Origin: Methanolinea sp.
GTDB taxonomy: Archaea > Halobacteriota > Methanomicrobia > Methanomicrobiales > Methanospirillaceae
Direction of reading: 5' to 3'
Length of the DNA stretch: 36,248 nucleotides
Assembly (NCBI GenBank): GCA_018263335.1
Contig: JADFCY010000002.1
Coordinates: forward strand, 1-36,248
The notes beneath the pieces were generated by a model. The model saw nothing but the letters and a program-made list of their open reading frames with translations. It ran no database searches and was not told the DNA's origin. Made by a program: the position numbers and the translations under genes. The stretch's first letter is position 1; each line of letters begins with the position of its first letter. Below are positions 1 through 6,849 of the stretch, one piece after another.

Positions 1-394
1 TTTTAACCGGGGTAATCTCGTATTTTGAAAATTCCTGATGTGTCCGACGATCTGATACAATTGCCAGGACCCTTTCTAAGAGGAACCATTTTGGGTCCTT
101 CCGATCAACTATCAATGGGGGATGCATTTCTTGATCAAATATGTATTCCCCTTCGAGTACGATCAATTTTACGGTTTGTTCTTGCTTATTTTCAAATTTC
201 GGGGTTTTTCAAAATGTACTTTTACTCGATGTCGGTGGATTTTTTTCAAATCGCTATTTGGATGATGTATTTTGTGTTTTTTGAACATGCCTAAAAGAGG
301 GGGCTAATGGGTTTTCTTACCTCTTAGCTTTTTCGGTCGAAACCAAGTGCGTAAGTCCTATAACTATAAAGTAGCCCGGGCTCTATCCCTGGAT
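1..394. other. AT-rich intergenic stretch, no gene recognised
   Basis: This stretch is visibly richer in A/T than the rest of the window, with many T-runs. The only sizeable open frame (25-294, TTG start, 89 codons) has low-complexity Phe/Tyr/Met-rich content, no ribosome binding site and no family resemblance, so it is not called. A 7-bp inverted repeat (66-72 with 93-99, AGGACCC/GGGTCCT) could form a hairpin with a 20-nt loop. No tRNA or CRISPR unit is seen. Confidence 0.5.
362..371 (+). promoter_or_regulatory. TATA box for the gene starting at 395
   Basis: The sequence AACTATAAAG is centred about 28 nt before the ATG at 395, the spacing expected for an archaeal TATA box driving a leaderless mRNA. 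This spacing is the main reason for preferring the ATG at 395 over the GTG at 347. Confidence 0.45.
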
Positions 395-805
395 ATGCAA
401 GACCGGGAGAAAGTTCCCACACACAGGGAGCTCGCAGGGATCGCGGAGCATCTCTTCGAGAAGGCCGACGAGGACGAGTCGCTCCTCGCCAGGGAGCTCG
501 ATTTGATTGATCCTGCAATCAGGCGGGAGCTGCTCCAGTCCGATTTCCTGAACGCCTACCAGGTCTATTATTATTTTTTCCGCGAGGCACCGGGGGACCT
601 TGAGAGAGAGAGGCTCATACTGCAGCCGGCATCGGCGCTGGTACAGGGCGTGATGATGGCGGAACTCGAACTCATGGAGATCATCTTCCGCCTAGAAGAC
701 GACAGGCCTGTGATAAGTGTCAGTGACGGCGAACAGTTTCTCGTGAATTACCGGGGAAAAGACGCTTACCGCAGGGCCCTTCGTTTTATCGACGATGCAC
801 TTTAG
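395..805 (+). CDS. Conserved-looking hypothetical protein, 136 aa
   Basis: I do not recognise this soluble, acidic, mostly helical protein. It has no signal peptide, membrane segment or metal motif. The middle is helical and Leu/Glu-rich, with an aromatic patch (QVYYYFF) near residue 60. The ATG at 395 is chosen because a TATA-like AACTATAAAG lies about 28 nt upstream, which fits a leaderless transcript. An in-frame GTG at 347 would add 16 residues but has no ribosome binding site and uses rarer codons. It is convergent with the response regulator at 873-1475. Codon use fits the GC-rich genome, so it is probably a real gene. Function unknown. Confidence 0.65.
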   Translation: MQDREKVPTHRELAGIAEHLFEKADEDESLLARELDLIDPAIRRELLQSDFLNAYQVYYYFFREAPGDLERERLILQPASALVQGVMMAELELMEIIFRLEDDRPVISVSDGEQFLVNYRGKDAYRRALRFIDDAL

Positions 806-872
806 CTAAAAGAAGAAAAGACACGGGTGGAGCGAGGGACGAGGCGGGAAGGCCTGCACAGGCCGCGCGCGC

Positions 873-1475
873 TCATTCGCCTGAACCCGGGATGCCGATC
901 ACCTGCTGGATGATCCGTTTCATCCTTGCGAGCTGGATCGCTTCGGGGGTCTCCTCCCTCTCCTTCACGCTGCCCGACTCCGGTCCAAGGAGCAAAAGAA
1001 ATGCCTCCTGCGCCTTGACTATCCGCGATAACCTGCAGTATTCCTCAAGGAAACTCCTCTCGGTTCCCCTCCTGGAGGCTTCGTGAACGATGCCGGAGAG
1101 GCGCTCCTGTTCGAGGAAGGCCTTTTGGATGCTCTCCTTGAGGCTGCGGAGATCGAAGGGTTTGAGTATGAACCCGTCAATGAGCGGGGCATACTTCCCG
1201 GCCTCCTCCTTCGTAGGATGCTTTGCGGTCAGCATGATGACACGGACCTTCTTCAAACCGGGCTTCTCCCGTATCCGCTCAAGGACTGTCCATCCGTCCA
1301 TTGGCGACATGACAATATCGAGGAGAATGAGACCTGGTTTCTCCCGTTCGAGGTAGGCAAGGCATTCTGCGCCGCTGTAGGCACCATGCACGATGTATCC
1401 CTCCATCTCCAGCACGGTCTCGAGAAAATCGACGATCCTCCTGTTATCGTCGACCACCAGTATCGTCCTGTCCAT
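873..1475 (-). CDS. Response regulator with REC domain and helical C-terminal tail
   Basis: The N-terminal ~120 residues form a CheY-like receiver domain: acidic pair D9/D10, phosphoacceptor D53 in LLDIVMSPMDGW, T83 and K105. The remaining ~80 residues are helical and contain no DNA-binding motif I recognise. This tail resembles the tail of the response regulator at 27869-28537 (LEEYCRLSR... versus LDEFRRLSR..., followed by a Leu-rich helix), so the two probably share an unnamed output or partner-binding domain. The ATG at 1475 follows an AGGGAC ribosome-binding-like stretch; a GTG at 1490 is an alternative. No histidine kinase lies next to it. A role in signal transduction is secure; the partner is unknown. 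Confidence 0.85.
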   Translation of the reverse strand: MDRTILVVDDNRRIVDFLETVLEMEGYIVHGAYSGAECLAYLEREKPGLILLDIVMSPMDGWTVLERIREKPGLKKVRVIMLTAKHPTKEEAGKYAPLIDGFILKPFDLRSLKESIQKAFLEQERLSGIVHEASRRGTERSFLEEYCRLSRIVKAQEAFLLLLGPESGSVKEREETPEAIQLARMKRIIQQVIGIPGSGE

Positions 1476-1609
1476 TGTCCCTGATACCACCCCTTCCGAG
1501 CGCGACCACTGTACCCTGTGTGCGGGTCTTTCCGGCAGGCATTATGGGTCCATTGGCAGCTTTCCTGTATCCGTATTTCAGAGACTGCTCCACGTAGTCT
1601 TTTTGATCC

Positions 1610-2320
1610 TCACCAGGGACCACCCGTCACCAGGTCACGATCCACCCTTGCCCTGACCAGGGGGGGCAGACTGCCAAAGGAGGCAGTCCACTCCCCCGAA
1701 ACGACATAGACACCGTCCACTTCCTCCCAGGGGACCCTGTCGATGATGCTCGTGTCATCCGGTGTGATGGTATTGCAGATGGCAGTCGCCCACGCATCCG
1801 CAAGTGCGGGATCTTGTGAGAAGACACAGACCGCATCAGCAGTCCCGAGGGAGAGGGAATGCCCGACTGTTGCAGAAGAGGTGCAGATTCCGAGGATCTC
1901 CTTTTGCGGAGGGATCTCAAATGCAAAACGGTCGCTGTATGGCGACCTTCCGGCATGAACCCCGACGCGGAGAACGCGGTCCGAGATCAGGGCGATGTCC
2001 CCCCCGTTGTCAATCACCCCGAGGGAGGCCCCTCTCGCGGCCATCGATTCCACTCCTGCCCATGCGATCGCCCCTGCCACCGCGGCCATGGGACCCACCC
2101 CTGCTGAGAGCGCCGCGGCAATCATCCTCCTTGCGACAAGGCAGTCAGATCGGCCAGCATATGGCTCCATGGTAGTCAGAAAGAACGGATCCTGGGCGAT
2201 GTGGTGTTCGAGTTCGTGGCGTGCCTGCATCAACCCTTCCCGGGCAGCCTCCACGTGGTTCTCGTCATCTGCAAGGATTGTGGCGATCGTCTCGCGGAAA
2301 TGGAACCGCCGCCTGATCAT
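1610..2320 (-). CDS. UPF0280 family protein (ApbE-like fold)
   Basis: This 236-aa protein matches the UPF0280/COG2122 family, which is widespread in methanogens and related to ApbE-type flavin-transferase or thiamine-biosynthesis-associated proteins. Seen features are a helical N-terminus, a Gly/Ala-rich segment (about residues 75-100: GPMAAVAGAIAWAG), the conserved core VIDNGGDIAL, and the segment ICTSSATVGHSLSLGTADAV typical of the family. The ATG at 2320 is chosen over an upstream TTG at 2329. It is soluble with no signal peptide. The molecular activity of UPF0280 members is not established, so any flavin-related role is inference. It is divergent from the 2H-phosphoesterase fusion gene. 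Confidence 0.88.
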   Translation of the reverse strand: MIRRRFHFRETIATILADDENHVEAAREGLMQARHELEHHIAQDPFFLTTMEPYAGRSDCLVARRMIAAALSAGVGPMAAVAGAIAWAGVESMAARGASLGVIDNGGDIALISDRVLRVGVHAGRSPYSDRFAFEIPPQKEILGICTSSATVGHSLSLGTADAVCVFSQDPALADAWATAICNTITPDDTSIIDRVPWEEVDGVYVVSGEWTASFGSLPPLVRARVDRDLVTGGPW

Positions 2321-2382
2321 AAGAGACAATTAGGTCCTCTCAATCTGAAAAAATGCCATGTTCGCTGCAATTGGAGCACGCA

Positions 2383-2392
2383 CTTATTTATA
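2383..2392 (+). promoter_or_regulatory. TATA box for the 2H/metallophosphoesterase gene
   Basis: CTTATTTATA lies about 38 nt before the ATG at 2426 in the divergent intergenic region. Transcription would start near 2413-2415, leaving a very short leader that includes the GGAGA ribosome binding site. Confidence 0.5.
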
Positions 2393-2425
2393 GGCACCCC
2401 CTCAAGCGATCTTCTGGAGAATCGC

Positions 2426-3718
2426 ATGGCGCACCAGAGTCCCTGCGGCCACCGCAGGCGGATGACCGGAGATCATCCTCCGCCAACATACCTGGTGACA
2501 GTGCAGGTGAACAACCGTTTCGCGAGGAAGTGCCTCGCGCGCCTGGCAGAAATGTTCACACTATCACGCAGCGAGCAGCATGACCCGCATATCACCCTTT
2601 TTGGCCCCTTCACGCTGAAGCGCTGCTGTGATCCGGAATCCCTGCTCCGACAAATTCTTCCGCTTTCCGGGGGGAATCCCCCGTCATGCACCGCAAGGCT
2701 CGACGATGCCCTGATTCTCCGGGGGAGGAGAGGGTTTGCGGCAGTTGTCAGGGCATTCCCTGACGAACAACTCTCCGGGATCGCGACACGAATCAGGGAA
2801 TGCCTCCTCCCCCACACCCGATCCTGCACCTGGATCGACCAGCTCCCGGGTCAGCGGATCTTTCACGTCAGCGTCGGGTTTGGGTTGCGCCATCAAAGGG
2901 CCAGGGAGATCCTCGACTTCCTCGAGACGATCCCTGCCGGCAGGCGAGGCCCAGATGGGATAGGTCGGCTCGGAGGGACAACCATAGAGTCTTTTCGCCT
3001 TGCAGTGATCCGGAGGGGGGCGCTCTGGAAGGTATTTGACTTCCCCACAGGCCGCTGGACAGGCCGCGCGGAGTTTTTCAGGGAAGACGCAGAAGAAAAG
3101 ACCCTGGAAGCGTTCCGGAAGAGGATGGGGTTCCAGCTCGATCGGCCACGCTTCTCCCCAGGAGATGCGGCATTCGTCATCTCCGACCTGCACCTCGGTC
3201 ACGAGAATATCGTCACCTATACTTCCCGTCCATTCCCGGACGCCGCAGCAATGGACGATGTGCTCATCCGCAACTGGAACTTCCGTGTAAAACCCACCGA
3301 CACGGTATATTTCCTGGGCGATCTTGCGCACGGGCGAAATGCCCGACGTGCTGCAGAGTACCTCTCCCTCCTTTCAGGGGTGATCCAATTCGTTCCCGGA
3401 AACCATGATACGGGGGTTGCGCACACCGGGGTGAGCATCGAGGTGTCCTGGAAGAGCCAGAGGTTCCTGATGGTGCACGACCCTGCTGACGCACCACCGG
3501 ATTACCCCGGTTTCGTGATCCACGGCCACCTGCACAACAACCAGCCCGATGAGTTCCCCTTCCTCAACATGGAGAAGAGGAGGGTGAACGTCACCGCAGA
3601 GGTGGTGGGATACGTGCCTCTCTCCCTCGATGAGCTGGTGGAGATCATCGGGGCGTCACCTGACGGTGCGCGGTTTGCGACACATGCCGATGCGCGCGCG
3701 GCACTCCGCCTCGCTTAA
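2426..3718 (+). CDS. Fusion of 2H (RNA-ligase/cyclic phosphodiesterase-like) domain with calcineurin-like metallophosphoesterase
   Basis: This 430-aa protein joins two phosphoester-active modules. Residues ~20-215 look like a 2H phosphoesterase (LigT / 2'-5' RNA ligase superfamily) with both catalytic signatures: H55-x-T57 in PHITLFGPF and H147-x-S149 in HVSVGFG. Residues ~248-400 form a metallophosphoesterase with D254-x-H256 (SDLHLGHEN), D299 (FLGDLAHG), G325-NHD, H351 and G367-H368 with H370. All metal-binding signatures appear intact in both halves. The ATG at 2426 has a GGAGA ribosome binding site five bases upstream; the longer open frame runs into the divergent gene. Processing of 2',3'-cyclic phosphate or related RNA or nucleotide ends in two steps is a reasonable inference but the substrate is unknown. 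Confidence 0.82.
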   Translation: MAHQSPCGHRRRMTGDHPPPTYLVTVQVNNRFARKCLARLAEMFTLSRSEQHDPHITLFGPFTLKRCCDPESLLRQILPLSGGNPPSCTARLDDALILRGRRGFAAVVRAFPDEQLSGIATRIRECLLPHTRSCTWIDQLPGQRIFHVSVGFGLRHQRAREILDFLETIPAGRRGPDGIGRLGGTTIESFRLAVIRRGALWKVFDFPTGRWTGRAEFFREDAEEKTLEAFRKRMGFQLDRPRFSPGDAAFVISDLHLGHENIVTYTSRPFPDAAAMDDVLIRNWNFRVKPTDTVYFLGDLAHGRNARRAAEYLSLLSGVIQFVPGNHDTGVAHTGVSIEVSWKSQRFLMVHDPADAPPDYPGFVIHGHLHNNQPDEFPFLNMEKRRVNVTAEVVGYVPLSLDELVEIIGASPDGARFATHADARAALRLA

Positions 3719-3777
3719 GCGTCTCCACCGGCAATCAGACTCATTACCGGGAAAAGATACACTCCTCCTTCGCAGTC

Positions 3778-4170
3778 TCAGATCTCAACCCTTCGTGAAA
3801 GGGCGCGATGAGGGCAGATCTCGATACACCTTCCACAGAGCACACAGCGTTTCGCATCCACGCGGAGGCGGAACTCTTCGTCAAAGGAGAAGACCTCCTG
3901 CGGGCATATGCTGATGCATGCGCCGCAGTCCACGCACTCGTTCTCGTCAAGGCTTATCTCCTCCTCGAGGATGCGGACCGAGGCGCCGAGATCCGCCAGC
4001 TTGTCCTTGACGACCCGGCAGGACTCATCGGGAATATCGATCAGGGCCTCCCCTTCCGATGAATCTATGATGGCCCGCTCCACATTCACGAGCACCCCCG
4101 TGTCCCGTACTACCTGGGCAATGATGGGCTTTTTTCCTTCCTTTCGCGAGAAGGTCACTAGGAGTTTCAT
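3778..4170 (-). CDS. NIL-domain ferredoxin of homocysteine synthesis (MA1822-like)
   Basis: The 130-aa protein has an N-terminal NIL domain (about residues 1-75) followed by two [4Fe-4S] motifs, CVDCGACISICP and CVLCGRCIEICP. It overlaps the preceding gene by 4 nt (ATGA), and its ATG at 4170 has a GGGAGGTG ribosome binding site, so it is translationally coupled to the DUF39 gene. In Methanosarcina acetivorans the equivalent pair MA1821/MA1822 is required for making homocysteine from aspartate semialdehyde and sulfide. The ferredoxin is presumed to supply electrons or bind a sulfur intermediate. Assignment is by domain architecture and neighbour. Confidence 0.9.
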   Translation of the reverse strand: MKLLVTFSRKEGKKPIIAQVVRDTGVLVNVERAIIDSSEGEALIDIPDESCRVVKDKLADLGASVRILEEEISLDENECVDCGACISICPQEVFSFDEEFRLRVDAKRCVLCGRCIEICPHRALSRRVEI

Positions 4171-5675
4171 TTCAGCCACCTCCCGCCAAAGAGCTTCCCA
4201 AGGTCCATCGCAGTAAGCATCCCCACCACGCGGAACTCCCCATCGACGACGGGGAGGGCGCTGATGTTGTGTTTCTCGAGTTTCCTTACCGCGATATCCA
4301 CCGGTTCGTCCGCGGTGGTGGTAATCACCCTGCGGCGCATGATGTCCCGCACATGGGATATCTTCTCGGGGTTCACCACGGCTTTTGATACGTCATACGT
4401 GGTGACGATTCCCACAAGGACCCCTTTCCCATTGATGACCGGGAGGTGGTTAGTCTCACCTTTCAGGAGTTTTTTCGCAGCGTCCCTTATTGGCTCATCC
4501 TCGGAGATGGTGATCACCCTGCGGTCCATGATCTCAAGCACCCTCGGCCCCTGTGCGGTCTCTCTCATCGGCCCCACTCTCTTGGAGGGATCGATCCTCC
4601 GTGTCGGCAGGCAGACCGGCATCTTCCCGGATTCGATCCACTTCTTCAGATCGGATGCGACCCTTCTCGCCCTGCGGAGGCTGGAGAGCGAAGAGATACG
4701 CACCTCCTCACCGTTGATCTCCAGGTGGCCTGATTTGAGCATTGCATAGTTCACCTTCCCAATGGACGGTCGGTCCCGCGAGGGAACCCCGTAATCGATG
4801 ATATCCACCCATATATCCTCGTCCCTCACCGCGGTGCTTCTCACCGTCTCGATATCGAGGATGGGAATGGGGATGCCGAGCCCCACGTACAGCGTCACGC
4901 CATAGCCTGTCATCGTCGCGGCCCTGATATACTCCGTGTCCATCTGTTTCATGTCGGCGGTGACCATAAGGGTCCCAAACCCCCCAGCAGGGGATGCCTG
5001 GGTACCCTCTCCGATAACCATCCCGGGAGCCCCGCCGAGGAGACAGGGCACCCCTGACCCTATGACCCTGAAATGGGGATCGTTCGAGATGGGATTGAGG
5101 AGCCCTGCCCCCGAGTAGGTCACGTTTCCGCATCCCGGAAGGAGCATTCCCATGTAGGTGTGAAGGACACGATCGGTGGAATTGCATGCCGCGTTGTACC
5201 GCTGGTACCCGTTCCTGGGGTTGCACATGATCGCCTGGTTGAGGTTCTCGAGGAGTAGGTCAGTGGTGATCGTCCGCCGGGGGTAGCAGTCCGTGCCGCG
5301 GGAGATGGCCCTGAGTTCCACGGCTTTTCCGGCGATGAAATCCTCTATGACATGGGCGCCCCCGTAATTCTCCTCCCTAGTGGTGGACTGCTGGGTTGCG
5401 CCGATGAACGCATCGACTGCAGCAAGCCCCGCGTATGCTTCAACATCGTTCAACCAGACCCGCTCCATCCGAATAGGGGGATCCGCATGCCCGAAGTTGA
5501 AAAAGCCCCCTGACGAGCACATGGCGCCGAATGTCCCGGTAGTCACCACGTCCACTTCGGCGAGGGCGCCTTCCTCGCCGAGCTCGGCAACGAGGGCAGG
5601 CATCTCTTCTGCGGTGACCACCCTGGCGTTCCCGTCGCGAATCCGCTCGTTGATCTGATGGATGGTCTTCTTCAT
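4167..5675 (-). CDS. Homocysteine biosynthesis protein, L-aspartate semialdehyde sulfurtransferase (DUF39/COG1900 with CBS domains)
   Basis: The 502-aa protein has the COG1900 domain (residues ~1-370) and two C-terminal CBS domains (~380-500: ITISEDEPIRDAAKKLL and ITTTADEPVDIAVRKLE). Cysteines at C53 (MCSSGGFFNFGH) and C130 (RGTDCYPRR) match the two conserved cysteines of Methanosarcina MA1821. Together with the downstream NIL-ferredoxin it converts aspartate semialdehyde plus sulfide to homocysteine, a methionine precursor, in methanogens lacking the usual O-acylhomoserine route. The CBS pair may sense adenosyl ligands such as SAM; that is inference. A TATA box (TATAAATA, 5697-5704 on the minus strand) lies about 26 nt upstream, so the mRNA is probably leaderless. 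Confidence 0.9.
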   Translation of the reverse strand: MKKTIHQINERIRDGNARVVTAEEMPALVAELGEEGALAEVDVVTTGTFGAMCSSGGFFNFGHADPPIRMERVWLNDVEAYAGLAAVDAFIGATQQSTTREENYGGAHVIEDFIAGKAVELRAISRGTDCYPRRTITTDLLLENLNQAIMCNPRNGYQRYNAACNSTDRVLHTYMGMLLPGCGNVTYSGAGLLNPISNDPHFRVIGSGVPCLLGGAPGMVIGEGTQASPAGGFGTLMVTADMKQMDTEYIRAATMTGYGVTLYVGLGIPIPILDIETVRSTAVRDEDIWVDIIDYGVPSRDRPSIGKVNYAMLKSGHLEINGEEVRISSLSSLRRARRVASDLKKWIESGKMPVCLPTRRIDPSKRVGPMRETAQGPRVLEIMDRRVITISEDEPIRDAAKKLLKGETNHLPVINGKGVLVGIVTTYDVSKAVVNPEKISHVRDIMRRRVITTTADEPVDIAVRKLEKHNISALPVVDGEFRVVGMLTAMDLGKLFGGRWLK

Positions 5676-5696
5676 ACTGCAATATTTTATAAAGAA

Positions 5697-5704
5697 TATT
5701 TATA
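5697..5704 (-). promoter_or_regulatory. TATA box for the DUF39 operon
   Basis: TATAAATA on the minus strand is centred about 26 nt before the ATG at 5675, fitting a leaderless transcript for the homocysteine gene pair. The divergent region 5676-5765 is strongly AT-rich. Confidence 0.5.
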
Positions 5705-5732
5705 GATGTTTCGTATTATCCACAGTAATAAA

Positions 5733-5742
5733 CTTTTAATAA
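5733..5742 (+). promoter_or_regulatory. TATA box for the Nif3-like gene
   Basis: CTTTTAATAA is centred about 28 nt before the ATG at 5766, supporting that ATG as the start rather than the upstream ATG at 5706, which lies before the box. Confidence 0.45.
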
Positions 5743-5765
5743 CCCCGCGAATCGATATACCCCTC

Positions 5766-6494
5766 ATGGAGATCGGGGAGTTCGTCCGTATCATGGAGGC
5801 GCTGGCACCGCCCGAACTTGCGGAGGAGTGGGATTCAGAGAAGATCGGCCTTGTAGTGGAGGGGACACCGGAGGTGGAAAAGATCTGCTGTGCGCTCGAT
5901 GCAACGCCTGAAACGGTTGGTCAGGCCGTCTCGCAGAGAGCTGACATGCTCGTGGTGCATCATACGCCCCTCTGGACTCCCGTGACCGCGTTTCGCGGGC
6001 CCCTCGCTTCACTGCTGCGAAAGGCAATCTCATCAGGAATGAACATTTACGTGATGCATACAAACTACGACCGCGCCCAGGGAGGTGTCAACGATGTCCT
6101 CGCAGAGATCCTCGGCTTGGAGAACATTCTCCCCCTTTCCCTTGGCCTTGTAGGAGAATGTGGGATTGGGATCCAGGAGATCGCAGACAGGCTGAACAGC
6201 CCGGTGCGGGCATGGAATGGCCCGCACCTGCCAGGGACGCTTGGCGTGGTGGGCGGCTCAGGATTCTCGAGAGAACTCATACGCGAAGCGGCAGACGCGG
6301 GGGCAGAATCCTTCCTCTCCGCGGAGTTGCGGCACTCGGTCGCCCGCAGCTCCCCCATTCCCCTCCTGGAAGCAACCCACTATGCCCTGGAAGCCCCTGC
6401 GATGAGATCGCTTGCGGAGAGGATGGGCTGGACCTATATCGAGGATATCCCGCAGCTGCAGACATGGACCCCGATGAGTTCTGGACACTGTTAA
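5766..6494 (+). CDS. Nif3-like dinuclear metal centre protein
   Basis: The 242-aa protein matches the NIF3/DUF34 family (COG0327; older annotation GTP cyclohydrolase I type 2). Visible signatures are the N-terminal EEWDSEKIGL (family WDNxGL-like), ALDAT, the metal-binding H65-H66 in VVHHTPLW, the motif HTNYDRAQGGVND, and a C-terminal AELRHSVA providing Glu/His ligands. It is short for the family, lacking the inserted PII-like domain of some bacterial members. The ATG at 5766 is preferred because a TATA box lies 28 nt upstream. The true function of the family is unsettled. Its 3' end overlaps the SWIM gene by 31 nt, suggesting coupling. Confidence 0.88.
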   Translation: MEIGEFVRIMEALAPPELAEEWDSEKIGLVVEGTPEVEKICCALDATPETVGQAVSQRADMLVVHHTPLWTPVTAFRGPLASLLRKAISSGMNIYVMHTNYDRAQGGVNDVLAEILGLENILPLSLGLVGECGIGIQEIADRLNSPVRAWNGPHLPGTLGVVGGSGFSRELIREAADAGAESFLSAELRHSVARSSPIPLLEATHYALEAPAMRSLAERMGWTYIEDIPQLQTWTPMSSGHC

Positions 6495-6787
6495 CGAAGG
6501 AAAAGTGCCTCTCCCCCGGGCTCCTCCACGAGTTCATCAGTATCTATGGTGACCGTGGCCAGAAAGCCCTCGACGCATACAGGAACGGGAAGGTTCAGAG
6601 ATACCAGGACTTTGTTGTCGTCGCCGGCAGTTCGAAGGAGTATATCGTCGAGGAAGACTTCTGCACCTGCCAGGACTTTCTGTTCCGGGGGAGGTGCTGC
6701 TGGCATCTCCTCGCGGCACGCCTCGCGGCAGCGTGCGGCGGATATGACGCACGCAACGAATGGTACCAGGAGAAGTGGCACCTCTGA
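6464..6787 (+). CDS. Small SWIM zinc-finger protein
   Basis: The 107-aa protein carries a SWIM-type zinc finger with C-x-C spaced from C-x-H: DFCTCQDFLFRGRCCWHLLAARLA. The N-terminal ~60 residues form a short helical/beta segment (YQDFVVVAGSSKEYIVEE) commonly found ahead of SWIM fingers. SWIM domains bind DNA or proteins; archaeal stand-alone versions (COG5431-like) are uncharacterised. The ATG at 6464 begins inside the Nif3-like gene, overlapping by 31 nt in another frame, which suggests co-transcription. A longer open frame upstream is a shadow of the Nif3-like gene. Confidence 0.75.
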   Translation: MDPDEFWTLLTKEKCLSPGLLHEFISIYGDRGQKALDAYRNGKVQRYQDFVVVAGSSKEYIVEEDFCTCQDFLFRGRCCWHLLAARLAAACGGYDARNEWYQEKWHL

Positions 6788-6849
6788 AGGAGAGGAATCC
6801 AACAATTTTTATCGTGAAAAACCGAATAAATTGAGAAGACGAGGGTTTT

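Noticed and set aside
25-294. 89-codon open frame with TTG start in the AT-rich start region
   Set aside because: Low-complexity Phe/Met-rich content, no ribosome binding site and no family resemblance; probably noncoding.
324-518. Possible tRNA-like or antisense gene near the first coding gene
   Set aside because: No acceptor stem, T-loop or anticodon pairing could be found; the antisense frame is a shadow.
2684-3331. Long minus-strand frame opposite the 2H/metallophosphoesterase gene
   Set aside because: Shadow frame; the plus strand carries intact catalytic motifs.
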